NCBI GenBank assembly: GCA_964622315.1
Contig: CAZUOY010000035.1
Coordinates: 1 to 18,077 of the forward strand
Reading direction: 5' to 3'
DNA length: 18,077 nucleotides
Source of the DNA: JAYFNU01 sp964622315
GTDB taxonomy: Bacteria > Bacillota > Clostridia > Oscillospirales > Ruminococcaceae
A model generated the notes under the pieces. That model was given only the letters and a program-made list of their open reading frames with translations, did no database searches and was not told the origin of the DNA. Within the stretch, counting starts at the first letter, position 1; each line of letters opens with the position of its first letter. The translations under genes were made by a program, and so were the position numbers. Positions 1 to 6,447 of this stretch are shown one piece after another.

Positions 1-320
1 TAATAAGCGTCAACTACCCCGAGGAGATACAGAAGATGGCGGAGAAGGTCGCGGGCCAGTCATTCGTACAGGACACGGCGAAGTACGCGACAATCGCCAT
101 GGCGGACGGTATGGAAAGCGGCGATGGCAACAATATGGCGGCTATGGGCGCGCAGATGGCTATGGGCATACAGATGGCTCAGCAGTTCGGCGCGACACCG
201 ACAGCGCCCGCAAGCACCGTACCCGCGGCGGCAGCCGAGACAGGTGACCGCTTCTGCCCGAAATGTCGGAAGATGACAAGCGGCAAATTCTGCGCCGACT
301 GCGGCACAGAGACGGTTTAA
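1..320 (+). CDS. SPFH-domain / zinc-ribbon protein, C-terminal part (5' end outside window)
   Basis: The reading frame is open from the window edge, so the first ATG at position 36 is internal and the gene begins upstream. The visible piece is about 105 residues. It starts with a helical segment containing AEKVAGQSFVQDTAKYA, goes on through a Met/Ala/Gly/Gln-rich low-complexity stretch and an Ala/Pro/Thr linker, and ends in a four-Cys zinc ribbon, CPKC and CADC about ten residues apart. This order matches the C-terminus of the bacterial SPFH family often annotated 'virion core protein-like' (related to Bacillus YdjI), which is thought to act at the membrane. The SPFH domain itself is not in the window, so the family call rests on the tail. 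A strong terminator follows the stop. Function in the cell is not known from this sequence. Confidence 0.8.
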   Translation, partial: ISVNYPEEIQKMAEKVAGQSFVQDTAKYATIAMADGMESGDGNNMAAMGAQMAMGIQMAQQFGATPTAPASTVPAAAAETGDRFCPKCRKMTSGKFCADCGTETV

Positions 321-342
321 GTGTTAGAATAGAATTAAAGCG

Positions 343-372
343 AAAGCGCGGACAAGCTGTCCGCGCTTTTTT
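343..372 (+). terminator. Intrinsic terminator between convergent genes
   Basis: A perfect 12-bp stem (343-354 with 358-369, GC-rich core GCGCGGACA) with a 3-nt loop is followed by a T-run to 372. It ends the SPFH transcript. The T-run runs into the stop codon of the convergent ptsI gene, and the hairpin may also stop transcription from that side, though the opposite T-run is poor. Confidence 0.9.
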
Positions 373-2080
373 ACAGTCTAAATTCTTCTTTCAGCATTTC
401 CTCAACCTCGCTTTGGGTTGAAAACAAAAGTGCCCTTTTTGCCGCGGCTTCAGCTTCGTCGCGGGTAAATTTTGAAAGCGCAAGCTTAATCCTTCCGATA
501 CCCGCCGCGCTCATGCTGAGCCTTCTAAGCCCCAAGCCCACGAGCAACAGTGCGCCCATAGGCTCGCTTGCAAGCTCACCGCAGACGGACAACTCCTTTT
601 CGGCCTTTCCAAACGCCGCGATTACGCCCGAAATCGTTCTCAGCATAACAGGCGAAAGCGACTGCTGATAAACGCTTACCGCTGAATTAAGCCTGTCCGC
701 CGCAAAAAGATATTGAGTTAGGTCGTTTGTGCCAATACTTGCGAAATCAACCTCGCCGGCAATGCTTTCGGCGTTAAGCGCCGCGGACGGCGTTTCTATC
801 ATAACGCCAAGCTCGACTTTGTCGCTAAACTCAACTTTCTCATAGGTAAGCTCATCCTTAACCTCATTAAGAAGCGTCCGTGCTGAGCGAATATCCTCAA
901 GCGTAGAAACCATGGGGAGCATTAGTTTAAGCTTTCCCTTCCTGCCCGCCCTGAGCGCCGCGCGAAGCTGAGTTTTGAAAAGCCGTTTGTTGTCCAGTAA
1001 AAAACGTATCCCGCGTTTTCCGAGAAAGGGGTTATCCTCCCTCTTCACGGCAAGATAAACAGGGGTTTTGTCGCCGCCGATATCGAGCACACGAAGGGTA
1101 AGCGGTTTTCCGTTAACGCCTTCAAGCGCCGAGGAATACAGCTCATACTGTTTCTCCTCGCTCGGCTCCTGCGGCACGTTCATAAACATAAACTCCGTAC
1201 GAAGTAACCCCACAAAATCAATGAGCGGCGGACTCTCCAAATCTGCGAGTTTGCCCGCGTTAAGCCCTATTAACACCCTTTCGCCGTCCTTCAAGCGCGC
1301 CTCAGTGCTCTCAGCCGAAAGCTCAGCCGCCTGCTCGCCGCCAAACCGACGCTTTTTGAGTTCAAAGCGTTCGAGGGTCTGCGAGTCGAAAGAAGCTTCA
1401 ATCTCGCCCGTTTCGCCGTCGAGCAGTACCCTTTCTCCCTCGCCGATAATCTCGGTTGCACCCAAAACGCCCACCGCCGCTGGGATACCGAGCGCCCGCG
1501 CAATGATAGCTGTATGTGACGAGGCTCCTCCGCGCTCGGTGATAATTCCGAGGACTGTATTTCGGTCAAATTCAGCCGTGTCGCTTGCGAACAGCTCTCG
1601 CGCCACAATAATGCAAGGCGTTTCAAGCGCAGAGACACAGTTGTTCTCTGTCCTTGAAAGACAACGAAGAAGTCTTCGCTTAACGTCGCGAAGGTCGTCC
1701 GCGCGCTCAGCGATAAGCTCGTCGTTTGTTCCCTCCACAAGCGCGATAAACTCGTTAAAAGCGGAGCTTACCGCGTAATCGGGCATAATCAGCTTCTCTA
1801 TCGCGGCTTCGACAATCGTCTCTATCTCCTCGTCAAAGAGTATCTCCTTTTGAGCAAGAAAAACCGCTTCGCGTTCGTCCTTTTTATCAGCAAATAAGGA
1901 AACCGCCGCGTCGATTTCGTCCGCCGCCGCCTGTCTTGCATTGCGCCACTCTATGAGTCTCCTGTCCTTTTCGGCGCGAGGAAACAAGACCCTATTAGGC
2001 TCAGACGTTTCAGCGCAAAAGATATGAGCCGACCCGCTAACAAAACCCCGCGATACTCCGAGACCTTTAAGCGTTTTCAC
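371..2080 (-). CDS. ptsI: PTS Enzyme I (phosphoenolpyruvate-protein phosphotransferase)
   Basis: Cytosolic first enzyme of the sugar phosphotransferase system. It takes phosphate from PEP onto a histidine and passes it to HPr. The 569 residues match the usual length. The N-terminal domain begins GLGVSRGFVSG. The phospho-histidine motif GGASSHTAIIAR gives His189, the same number as in E. coli. The C-terminal PEP-binding barrel shows RTEF (Arg294), RVLDIGGDKTP (Arg330), NPFLGKRGIR, MIETPSA (Glu429), SIGTNDLTQY (Asp453) and VCGELASEP with the catalytic Cys500. The start is GTG at 2080, chosen because GGAGGTG lies just upstream. It is 13 bases after the HAD gene and is the last gene of the operon with ptsH. 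No Enzyme II is in the window, so the sugar is unknown. Confidence 0.97.
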   Translation of the reverse strand: MKTLKGLGVSRGFVSGSAHIFCAETSEPNRVLFPRAEKDRRLIEWRNARQAAADEIDAAVSLFADKKDEREAVFLAQKEILFDEEIETIVEAAIEKLIMPDYAVSSAFNEFIALVEGTNDELIAERADDLRDVKRRLLRCLSRTENNCVSALETPCIIVARELFASDTAEFDRNTVLGIITERGGASSHTAIIARALGIPAAVGVLGATEIIGEGERVLLDGETGEIEASFDSQTLERFELKKRRFGGEQAAELSAESTEARLKDGERVLIGLNAGKLADLESPPLIDFVGLLRTEFMFMNVPQEPSEEKQYELYSSALEGVNGKPLTLRVLDIGGDKTPVYLAVKREDNPFLGKRGIRFLLDNKRLFKTQLRAALRAGRKGKLKLMLPMVSTLEDIRSARTLLNEVKDELTYEKVEFSDKVELGVMIETPSAALNAESIAGEVDFASIGTNDLTQYLFAADRLNSAVSVYQQSLSPVMLRTISGVIAAFGKAEKELSVCGELASEPMGALLLVGLGLRRLSMSAAGIGRIKLALSKFTRDEAEAAAKRALLFSTQSEVEEMLKEEFRL

Positions 2081-2093
2081 CTATCCACCTCCG

Positions 2094-2918
2094 TTAGCGC
2101 AAAGCTTCCAGCGCCGCCGCGACTCCGTCCTCCCAGACGGGAGCAACCACAATATCCGCTTCTTCCTTTACAAAATCCTCGGCGTTTCCCATCGCGGCAA
2201 AACAGCCCGAGTATTCCTTCATAGACAGGTCGTTTCCGCTGTCTCCGAAAGCAATTACGTCCTTTTTATCAATTGACAGTTTATCAGACAGCCTTTTTAT
2301 CCCCGTTCCCTTGCTTATACCCTTCGCCGTCAGTTCCATTTCGCCGAAGATAAACGCCGAGGTAAGGTCGGTCTCTCTTTTGATAAGCTCGTTTGCGCTT
2401 TGGCCCTCGTTTTTATCCTTAAAGAAAAACGCAATCTTTTCGACGTCGGTGCTGCTGCTCAAAAGCCACTCGCCTACGCTCGATACAAGCGTAGTTTTTC
2501 GACTTATCTCGGCGAACATCTCCGTTTCCGCCTCGTCAGCGCCTTTGGGCGGAAGGGAAAAGCTGTCGCCCGCAAAATTAAGCACCACGCCGCCGCTGTA
2601 ATAAATATAGCCGCCTATCTCCTCTCGCATCATGGAAAACGTCTTTATCGCCTGCTCGTTGGAAATAAGAGCTTCAAAAAGCGACTCGCCTGTTTTAGCG
2701 TTTATTATCCTTGCGCCGTTGGAGAGTATCATATAGTCAATATAGGGCACAGCCCTGACGCAGGCGGGAATAATCGCCTCGCACCGTCCCGTGGAAACAG
2801 TAATAATGTCGCCTGCTTCATGCCGCGCCTTGAAGGCGGCAATAAGTCTTTCGCTCAGCGGACGTCCCTTATAGAAAACCGTGCCGTCTATATCAAACGC
2901 TATTAACCGTCTGCTCAT
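2094..2918 (-). CDS. Cof-type HAD-IIB phosphatase
   Basis: Predicted cytosolic sugar-phosphate or related small-molecule phosphatase of the haloacid dehalogenase superfamily, subclass IIB (Cof/YbiV-like). All 274 residues fit the family. Motif I is FDIDGTVF (nucleophile Asp9, acid/base Asp11), motif II is VSTGR (Ser42-Thr43), motif III includes Lys203 in GISKGTG, and motif IV is FGDSGND (Asp226, Asp230) for Mg2+. The alpha/beta cap lies at about residues 85-190. Its ATG overlaps the ptsH stop in an ATGA arrangement, indicating translational coupling, and ptsI follows 13 bases later. Location between HPr and Enzyme I suggests removal of a phosphosugar made by the PTS, or cleanup of accumulated sugar phosphate; that is inference, since substrates of this family cannot be read from sequence. 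Confidence 0.92.
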   Translation of the reverse strand: MSRRLIAFDIDGTVFYKGRPLSERLIAAFKARHEAGDIITVSTGRCEAIIPACVRAVPYIDYMILSNGARIINAKTGESLFEALISNEQAIKTFSMMREEIGGYIYYSGGVVLNFAGDSFSLPPKGADEAETEMFAEISRKTTLVSSVGEWLLSSSTDVEKIAFFFKDKNEGQSANELIKRETDLTSAFIFGEMELTAKGISKGTGIKRLSDKLSIDKKDVIAFGDSGNDLSMKEYSGCFAAMGNAEDFVKEEADIVVAPVWEDGVAAALEALR

Positions 2919-3184
2919 TCGTTAATTCCGCTTTCAATCAGATTTATCAGTGAGTCTACCGCCTCTCTTTCGTCGGAACCCTCGGCGGAAAGCTCGACCT
3001 CTACGCCTTTTGAAAGCCCCGCCGTAAGTATTCTGACGATGGACTTAGCGTTAACCGCCTCACCGCCCGCAGTATTTTTAATCGTTATCTTCGCCTCGAA
3101 CTCTTTGGCTCTTTGAACGAAGTCGGACGCGGGACGCGCGTGCAGCCCCGAGCTGTTAACGACAGTCGTCTTTCTTGAATACAA
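2915..3184 (-). CDS. ptsH: Phosphocarrier protein HPr
   Basis: Small phosphocarrier (89 residues) that receives phosphate from Enzyme I and gives it to Enzyme II proteins. His15 sits in the standard NSSGLHARPAS active site. The regulatory serine, equivalent to Ser46 of Bacillus HPr, is Ser48 in VNAKSIV, so it could be a target of HPr kinase and take part in CcpA-type catabolite control, as known for Firmicutes. The start is TTG at 3184, supported by an upstream AGGGGGA box and by an in-frame TAG five codons upstream. That TAG is the stop codon of the preceding small membrane-protein gene. The stop overlaps the start of the HAD gene by 4 bases. The C-terminal ESGINE tail is ordinary. Confidence 0.96.
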   Translation of the reverse strand: MYSRKTTVVNSSGLHARPASDFVQRAKEFEAKITIKNTAGGEAVNAKSIVRILTAGLSKGVEVELSAEGSDEREAVDSLINLIESGINE

Positions 3185-3196
3185 TGCGTCTTCCCC

Positions 3197-3415
3197 CTAT
3201 TCGTACTTGTTTTTATCCTTATGATATACCGCGGCAAAGCCCTTTGGCTCAATTCCGAGCCCACAGCTTCCGTCATCTCCGTAATGCTCGCAGCCATTGC
3301 AGTTCCTCGGACAGCCCGCCTTTTTATCCCGTCTTAACTGGATGAATGACGAAATGAGCGCGGGCAGAATAAGCACCGCCGCGAAGATAATAATAAGCTT
3401 GGTTTCTAAATTCAT
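3197..3415 (-). CDS. Small Cys-rich single-pass membrane protein (unknown)
   Basis: A 72-residue protein I do not recognise. Residues about 5-25 (KLIIIFAAVLILPALISSFI) form one hydrophobic membrane helix, followed by the basic segment QLRRDKK, which by the positive-inside rule would place the C-terminal part in the cytoplasm. The tail carries four cysteines, CPRNCNGC and later GSCGLG, spaced C-x3-C-x2-C-x8-C, a plausible metal or Fe-S site. The ATG at 3415 is chosen because GAGGTGA lies 7 bases upstream; a longer frame to 3472 would start inside the promoter. It is the first gene of the operon with ptsH, the HAD gene and ptsI, and ends 12 bases before the ptsH start. Expression looks real from the signals; function is open. 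Confidence 0.75.
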   Translation of the reverse strand: MNLETKLIIIFAAVLILPALISSFIQLRRDKKAGCPRNCNGCEHYGDDGSCGLGIEPKGFAAVYHKDKNKYE

Positions 3416-3440
3416 AAATATCACCTCAGTCGTTATATCG

Positions 3441-3449
3441 ATTATAACA
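3441..3449 (-). promoter_or_regulatory. Extended -10 promoter of the ptsH-ptsI operon
   Basis: On the minus strand the sequence TGTTATAAT gives a consensus -10 with an extended TGn element. The -35 region (around 3464-3472) is AT-rich and poor. The predicted 5' leader to the ATG at 3415 is only about 20 bases. It stands back to back with the T-box promoter. Confidence 0.55.
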
Positions 3450-3478
3450 GATAGACTAAAAAAAATATACAAACTTAA

Positions 3479-3507
3479 TTGACATATTTCGTCTTATATG
3501 CTAAAAT
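3479..3507 (+). promoter_or_regulatory. Strong sigma-A promoter driving the T-box leader
   Basis: TTGACA at 3479-3484, a 17-base spacer and TAAAAT at 3502-3507, with TG at 3499-3500 giving an extended -10. Transcription should start near 3514 and enter the T-box leader. This is one of the two best promoters in the window. Confidence 0.85.
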
Positions 3508-3513
3508 ACGTTA

Positions 3514-3800
3514 CAATCGTTATAAAGTAAAGACTGTGACGAGGAGTAGTAGGCGGATAAACTCAATCCCAAGAGAGCGGCCGTTAGCTGAAAGAGCCGT
3601 GTTTGAGTCCCGCGGAAGTAGCCTTTGAGTCGCGAACCGAAAGGATTTTTCCGAGTAGACTTCGCCGTGGTTTGCACACGTTACAAGGCAAGCGGAATTG
3701 TTGTTCCGGCTAAGCGCGCGCTTCGGCGCGAATTCGGGTGGTACCGCGCAATTGTTTATTGCGTCCTGTTGAAATATCAACGGGGCGTTTTTTATTTGTT
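3514..3800 (+). promoter_or_regulatory. T-box riboswitch (tRNA-sensing leader), probable Val specifier
   Basis: Complete T-box leader. Stem I base: GTGAC 3536-3540 pairs with GTCGC 3629-3633, then tandem GA/GA (3541-3542 with 3627-3628) forms the kink-turn. The specifier loop has AGTA on the 5' side (3545-3548) and GAA (3615-3617) followed by GTA (3618-3620) and a purine on the 3' side, so the specifier reads GUA, valine. The distal Stem I motifs AGAGAG (3572-3577) and GCTGAAAG (3587-3594) are present. A UUCG-capped Stem III (CGCGC/GCGCG) ends near 3731. The T-box core GGGTGGTACCGCG is at 3736-3748; its UGGU bulge (3739-3742) would pair with ACCA, requiring discriminator A73, as in tRNA-Val. 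GCGTCC at 3761-3766 closes the antiterminator or enters the terminator. Uncharged tRNA should permit read-through into the acyl-CoA synthetase gene. The leader fills the otherwise gene-free 3416-3818 stretch together with the two promoters. Confidence 0.93.
3761..3795 (+). terminator. Regulated terminator of the T-box leader
   Basis: GCGTCCTGTTGA (3761-3772) pairs with TCAACGGGGCGT (3777-3788, several G-U pairs) and is followed by a T-run. Its 5' arm GCGTCC is the same sequence that pairs with the T-box GGG and CGC in the antiterminator, so the two hairpins exclude each other. Confidence 0.88.
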
Positions 3801-3818
3801 CTTTTAAAGGGGCAGAGT

Positions 3819-5477
3819 ATGATAGCAAGCAAGTTTCTTACAAAAACAAAATTTGATTCATACGAGGATTTTCTGCGGAATTACTATCTGCAGTATCCCG
3901 ATAATTTTAACTTTGCCACCGACGTGGTGGACGCCTACGCTCAAAAGGAGCCCGAGCGCCGCGCACTCGTTTGGTGCGACGACAACGGGGCGGAGCGCAT
4001 CTTTACCTTTAAGGATATCTCTGACATCAGCAAGCGCACGGCGGCGTATCTTAAGAAGCTCGGTATCAAAAAGGGCGAGCGTGTAATGCTTCTTTTGAAG
4101 CGGCGCTGGGAATACTGGCCCACCGTTGTGGCGCTTCATCGCATAGGCGCTATTGCTATTCCCGCCTCCTTTCAGCTGAAAGCCAAGGATATCTCATACC
4201 GTGTAAACGCCGCAAATGTTAAGCTTATAATCGCCGCAGACGACGACTTCATTATTAATCAGGTGGAGATTGCCAAGCCCGACTGCCCCTCGCTCGAAAA
4301 AATCGCGCTCATAAGAAAGCGCCGAGACGGCTGGGTGGAGTTTTCCCGCGGAGTAGACAACACTAAGGATGAGTTCACCGTAGACGAGAGCCTTCGTTTC
4401 GACGACCATATGCTCATCTACTTTACCTCCGGCACCGACGGCTACCCCAAAATGGTCGTCCATTCCTACACCTACCCTCTCGGTCATATAACCACGGCGG
4501 GCTACTGGCAATGCGTCACCGACGGTGGTCTTCATTTCACAGGTGTGGATTCCGGCTGGGCAAAGTTCGGGTGGGGGCTTATCTACGGTCAGTGGCTTTG
4601 CGGAAGCGCCGTTCTTGGCTATGACCAGGAGGGAAAGTTCAGCCCGCGCCACCTGATTGACGTTATAAAAAAGTATAAACCGACAACCCTTTGCGTTCCC
4701 GGCACTATCTATCGCTTTATGATGCACGAGGGGCTGACGGGCGAGGATTTTTCCTCTGTTACTCACTGCTGTACGGCGGGAGAACCGCTGACCCCCGCGA
4801 TAATTGATGACTTTAAGCGGATAACGGGTCTTGATATACACGAGGGCTACGGCCAGTCGGAAAGCTCAGTGCTTATAGCAAACTTTCCGTGGTTTAAGCC
4901 CCGCGCAGGCTCTATGGGAAAGCCGTCGCCGCTATATAACATCGTGCTTGAGGACGCGAACGGAAGACTGTGCCCTCCCGGCATGGAGGGTGAAATAGTT
5001 GTAAGAAGCCTTCAATACGGACTGCCTGAGGGGCTCATACAGGGTTACTTCCGCGAGGGTAAGGTGCATAACGCCTACGGCGACACCTTTGTCTACCACA
5101 CGGGCGACCTTGCCTACCGCGACGAGGACGGATACTTCTGGTTCGTCGGCAGAAATGACGACATAATCAAATGCTCCGCCTACCGCATTGGCCCCTTCGA
5201 GATAGAAAGCGTGCTTCTCACCCACCCCGCCATTATGGAGTGTGCCATTACGGGCGCGCCTGACGAAATACGCGGACAGGTGGTAAAGGCAACGATAGTT
5301 TTAAAGCCCGGCTACACGCCCAGCGATGAGCTGACGAAGGAGCTTCAAGACTATGTGAAAAAGCTTACCGCGCCGTATAAGTATCCGCGAATAATCGACT
5401 ATGTTGAAAGCCTTCCCAAAACGACGTCGGGCAAAATTATCCGCAAGGCGATAAGGAAAACCGACGAAGCAAAATAG
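3819..5477 (+). CDS. Acyl-CoA synthetase, short/branched/medium-chain type (AMP-forming)
   Basis: Adenylate-forming enzyme that activates a carboxylic acid with ATP and joins it to CoA. 552 residues. Signature motifs: YFTSGTDGYPK at 201-211 (ATP loop), GEP at 321-323, YGQSE at 344-348, YHTGD at 426-430, GRNDDIIK at 444-451, and PKTTSGK with the adenylation lysine at 538. The segment DSGWAKFGWGLIYGQW (245-259) resembles the ACSM/medium-chain and MbcS-like branch rather than long-chain FadD enzymes. The ATG at 3819 is chosen because AAAGGGG precedes it; an upstream GTG in the same frame lies inside the T-box. The T-box makes it an amino-acid-responsive gene, and with a GUA specifier isobutyrate is the likeliest substrate (inference). 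Alternatives are 2-methylbutyrate, isovalerate, propionate or an aromatic acid. An esterase-like gene follows after 32 bases. Confidence 0.93.
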   Translation: MIASKFLTKTKFDSYEDFLRNYYLQYPDNFNFATDVVDAYAQKEPERRALVWCDDNGAERIFTFKDISDISKRTAAYLKKLGIKKGERVMLLLKRRWEYWPTVVALHRIGAIAIPASFQLKAKDISYRVNAANVKLIIAADDDFIINQVEIAKPDCPSLEKIALIRKRRDGWVEFSRGVDNTKDEFTVDESLRFDDHMLIYFTSGTDGYPKMVVHSYTYPLGHITTAGYWQCVTDGGLHFTGVDSGWAKFGWGLIYGQWLCGSAVLGYDQEGKFSPRHLIDVIKKYKPTTLCVPGTIYRFMMHEGLTGEDFSSVTHCCTAGEPLTPAIIDDFKRITGLDIHEGYGQSESSVLIANFPWFKPRAGSMGKPSPLYNIVLEDANGRLCPPGMEGEIVVRSLQYGLPEGLIQGYFREGKVHNAYGDTFVYHTGDLAYRDEDGYFWFVGRNDDIIKCSAYRIGPFEIESVLLTHPAIMECAITGAPDEIRGQVVKATIVLKPGYTPSDELTKELQDYVKKLTAPYKYPRIIDYVESLPKTTSGKIIRKAIRKTDEAK

Positions 5478-5509
5478 CCGCAAAGTCTTCGTACAATTCG
5501 GAGGTTTAC

Positions 5510-6412
5510 ATGAAAAAAGTATTATCTGTCCTTCTCATTCTAACAGTGCTTTTCACCCTCGCTTGCTGCAATTCTGCTTCTGAGCAACTTCAGAAGCCCT
5601 CAGAAAAAGAGAGCATAAGCGTAGGCAAGCTTTCCCCCCAACACGAGTTTTATAATGAGGTTGTCGAGTTTGACCCCGACTGCAAGGACTACATTACCGA
5701 AATACATATGTACGACGAGCAGATTGACGATTATTTCGTTATACATCTGAGCCTTCCGCCGAACTACAAAGAAGGTGAAAAATATCCGCTTGTGGTAATG
5801 ACAGACGGCGTATGGCGGCTCAGCGACCACCCTGAATTTCGCGTTCTTATGGAAAACGGAGAAATCGAGCCGGTAATCTTCGCGAGTGTGGGCTATCCAA
5901 ACGGTTATGAATACACCGAGATACGCGAGCGCGACCTTGTTCATCAACCCGAAAACTTCCTTAACTTTATTGTTGATGACCTCGTTCCTTATATTTTGGA
6001 GAATTATCCCGCAAGCGAGGAGGACATGACCCTTGTCGGTCATTCCTACGGCGGGTTTTGGGGATTTTATTCACTGTTTCATTGTGACGAGAAAGGTAAG
6101 GATATCTTCACTAACTACTTTATTGGAAGCCCCTCGCTTTTTGCCATTACGGACGGCGAGCAAATCGACGATTTTGAAGCGTCATATTATGAGCGCCACA
6201 AGGAACTCAGTAAAAACGTATACGTTTCGGTTGGCTCCCTCGAACCGCAGGATTTTATTCAAACAATAAACTGGTTTATAGACAAGCTTCAAGAACGCGA
6301 TTACAACGGTCTTACTCTAAAGTATGAAATCATTGAAGGCTTTGACCATAACCACGTATATAAACCCTCCTTTAAAAATGCTTTATATATGTTTTACGGC
6401 ACAGATAAATAA
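5510..6412 (+). CDS. Secreted lipoprotein, alpha/beta-hydrolase esterase (Fes/IroE-like)
   Basis: 300 residues. The N-terminus is a signal peptide, MKK followed by a hydrophobic core and Cys19-Cys20 after TLA, so it is probably lipid-anchored outside the membrane although the lipobox is not textbook. The body is an alpha/beta hydrolase of the putative-esterase family: LPPNYKEGEKYPLVVMTDG at about 82-100, nucleophile Ser179 in GHSYGG, a probable acid near Glu245 or Asp248, and His280 in GFDHNH. GGAGG lies 7 bases before the ATG. No terminator separates it from the acyl-CoA synthetase, so it is probably under the same T-box control. It may release acids from esters outside the cell for the synthetase to use, or be an unrelated esterase or peptidase-like hydrolase. 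Substrate cannot be told from sequence. Confidence 0.85.
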   Translation: MKKVLSVLLILTVLFTLACCNSASEQLQKPSEKESISVGKLSPQHEFYNEVVEFDPDCKDYITEIHMYDEQIDDYFVIHLSLPPNYKEGEKYPLVVMTDGVWRLSDHPEFRVLMENGEIEPVIFASVGYPNGYEYTEIRERDLVHQPENFLNFIVDDLVPYILENYPASEEDMTLVGHSYGGFWGFYSLFHCDEKGKDIFTNYFIGSPSLFAITDGEQIDDFEASYYERHKELSKNVYVSVGSLEPQDFIQTINWFIDKLQERDYNGLTLKYEIIEGFDHNHVYKPSFKNALYMFYGTDK

Positions 6413-6417
6413 AACAA

Positions 6418-6447
6418 CCGCTCCCGAAATTCGGGAGCGGCTTTTTT
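6418..6447 (+). terminator. Bidirectional intrinsic terminator
   Basis: CCGCTCCCG (6418-6426) and CGGGAGCGG (6432-6440) form a 9-bp stem, extendable by AA/TT, followed by CTTTTTT. It ends the T-box operon. It also lies just after the stop of the convergent CDF gene, where the opposite strand has a T-rich tail. Confidence 0.93.

Noticed and set aside
1068..1778. 236-residue open frame on the plus strand
   Set aside because: It is antisense to the well-supported ptsI gene, Ser/Pro-rich, without recognisable motifs, and typical of a shadow frame.
3738..3818. N-terminal extension of the acyl-CoA synthetase from a GTG
   Set aside because: The GTG is inside the T-box core GGGTGGTACC and the extension crosses the terminator; the ATG at 3819 has a good ribosome binding site.
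3520..3828. Open frame antisense to the T-box leader
   Set aside because: The conserved RNA structure on the plus strand explains the sequence, and there is no ribosome binding site.
4194..4841. 215-residue open frame on the minus strand
   Set aside because: It lies wholly opposite the acyl-CoA synthetase conserved core and has no family features.
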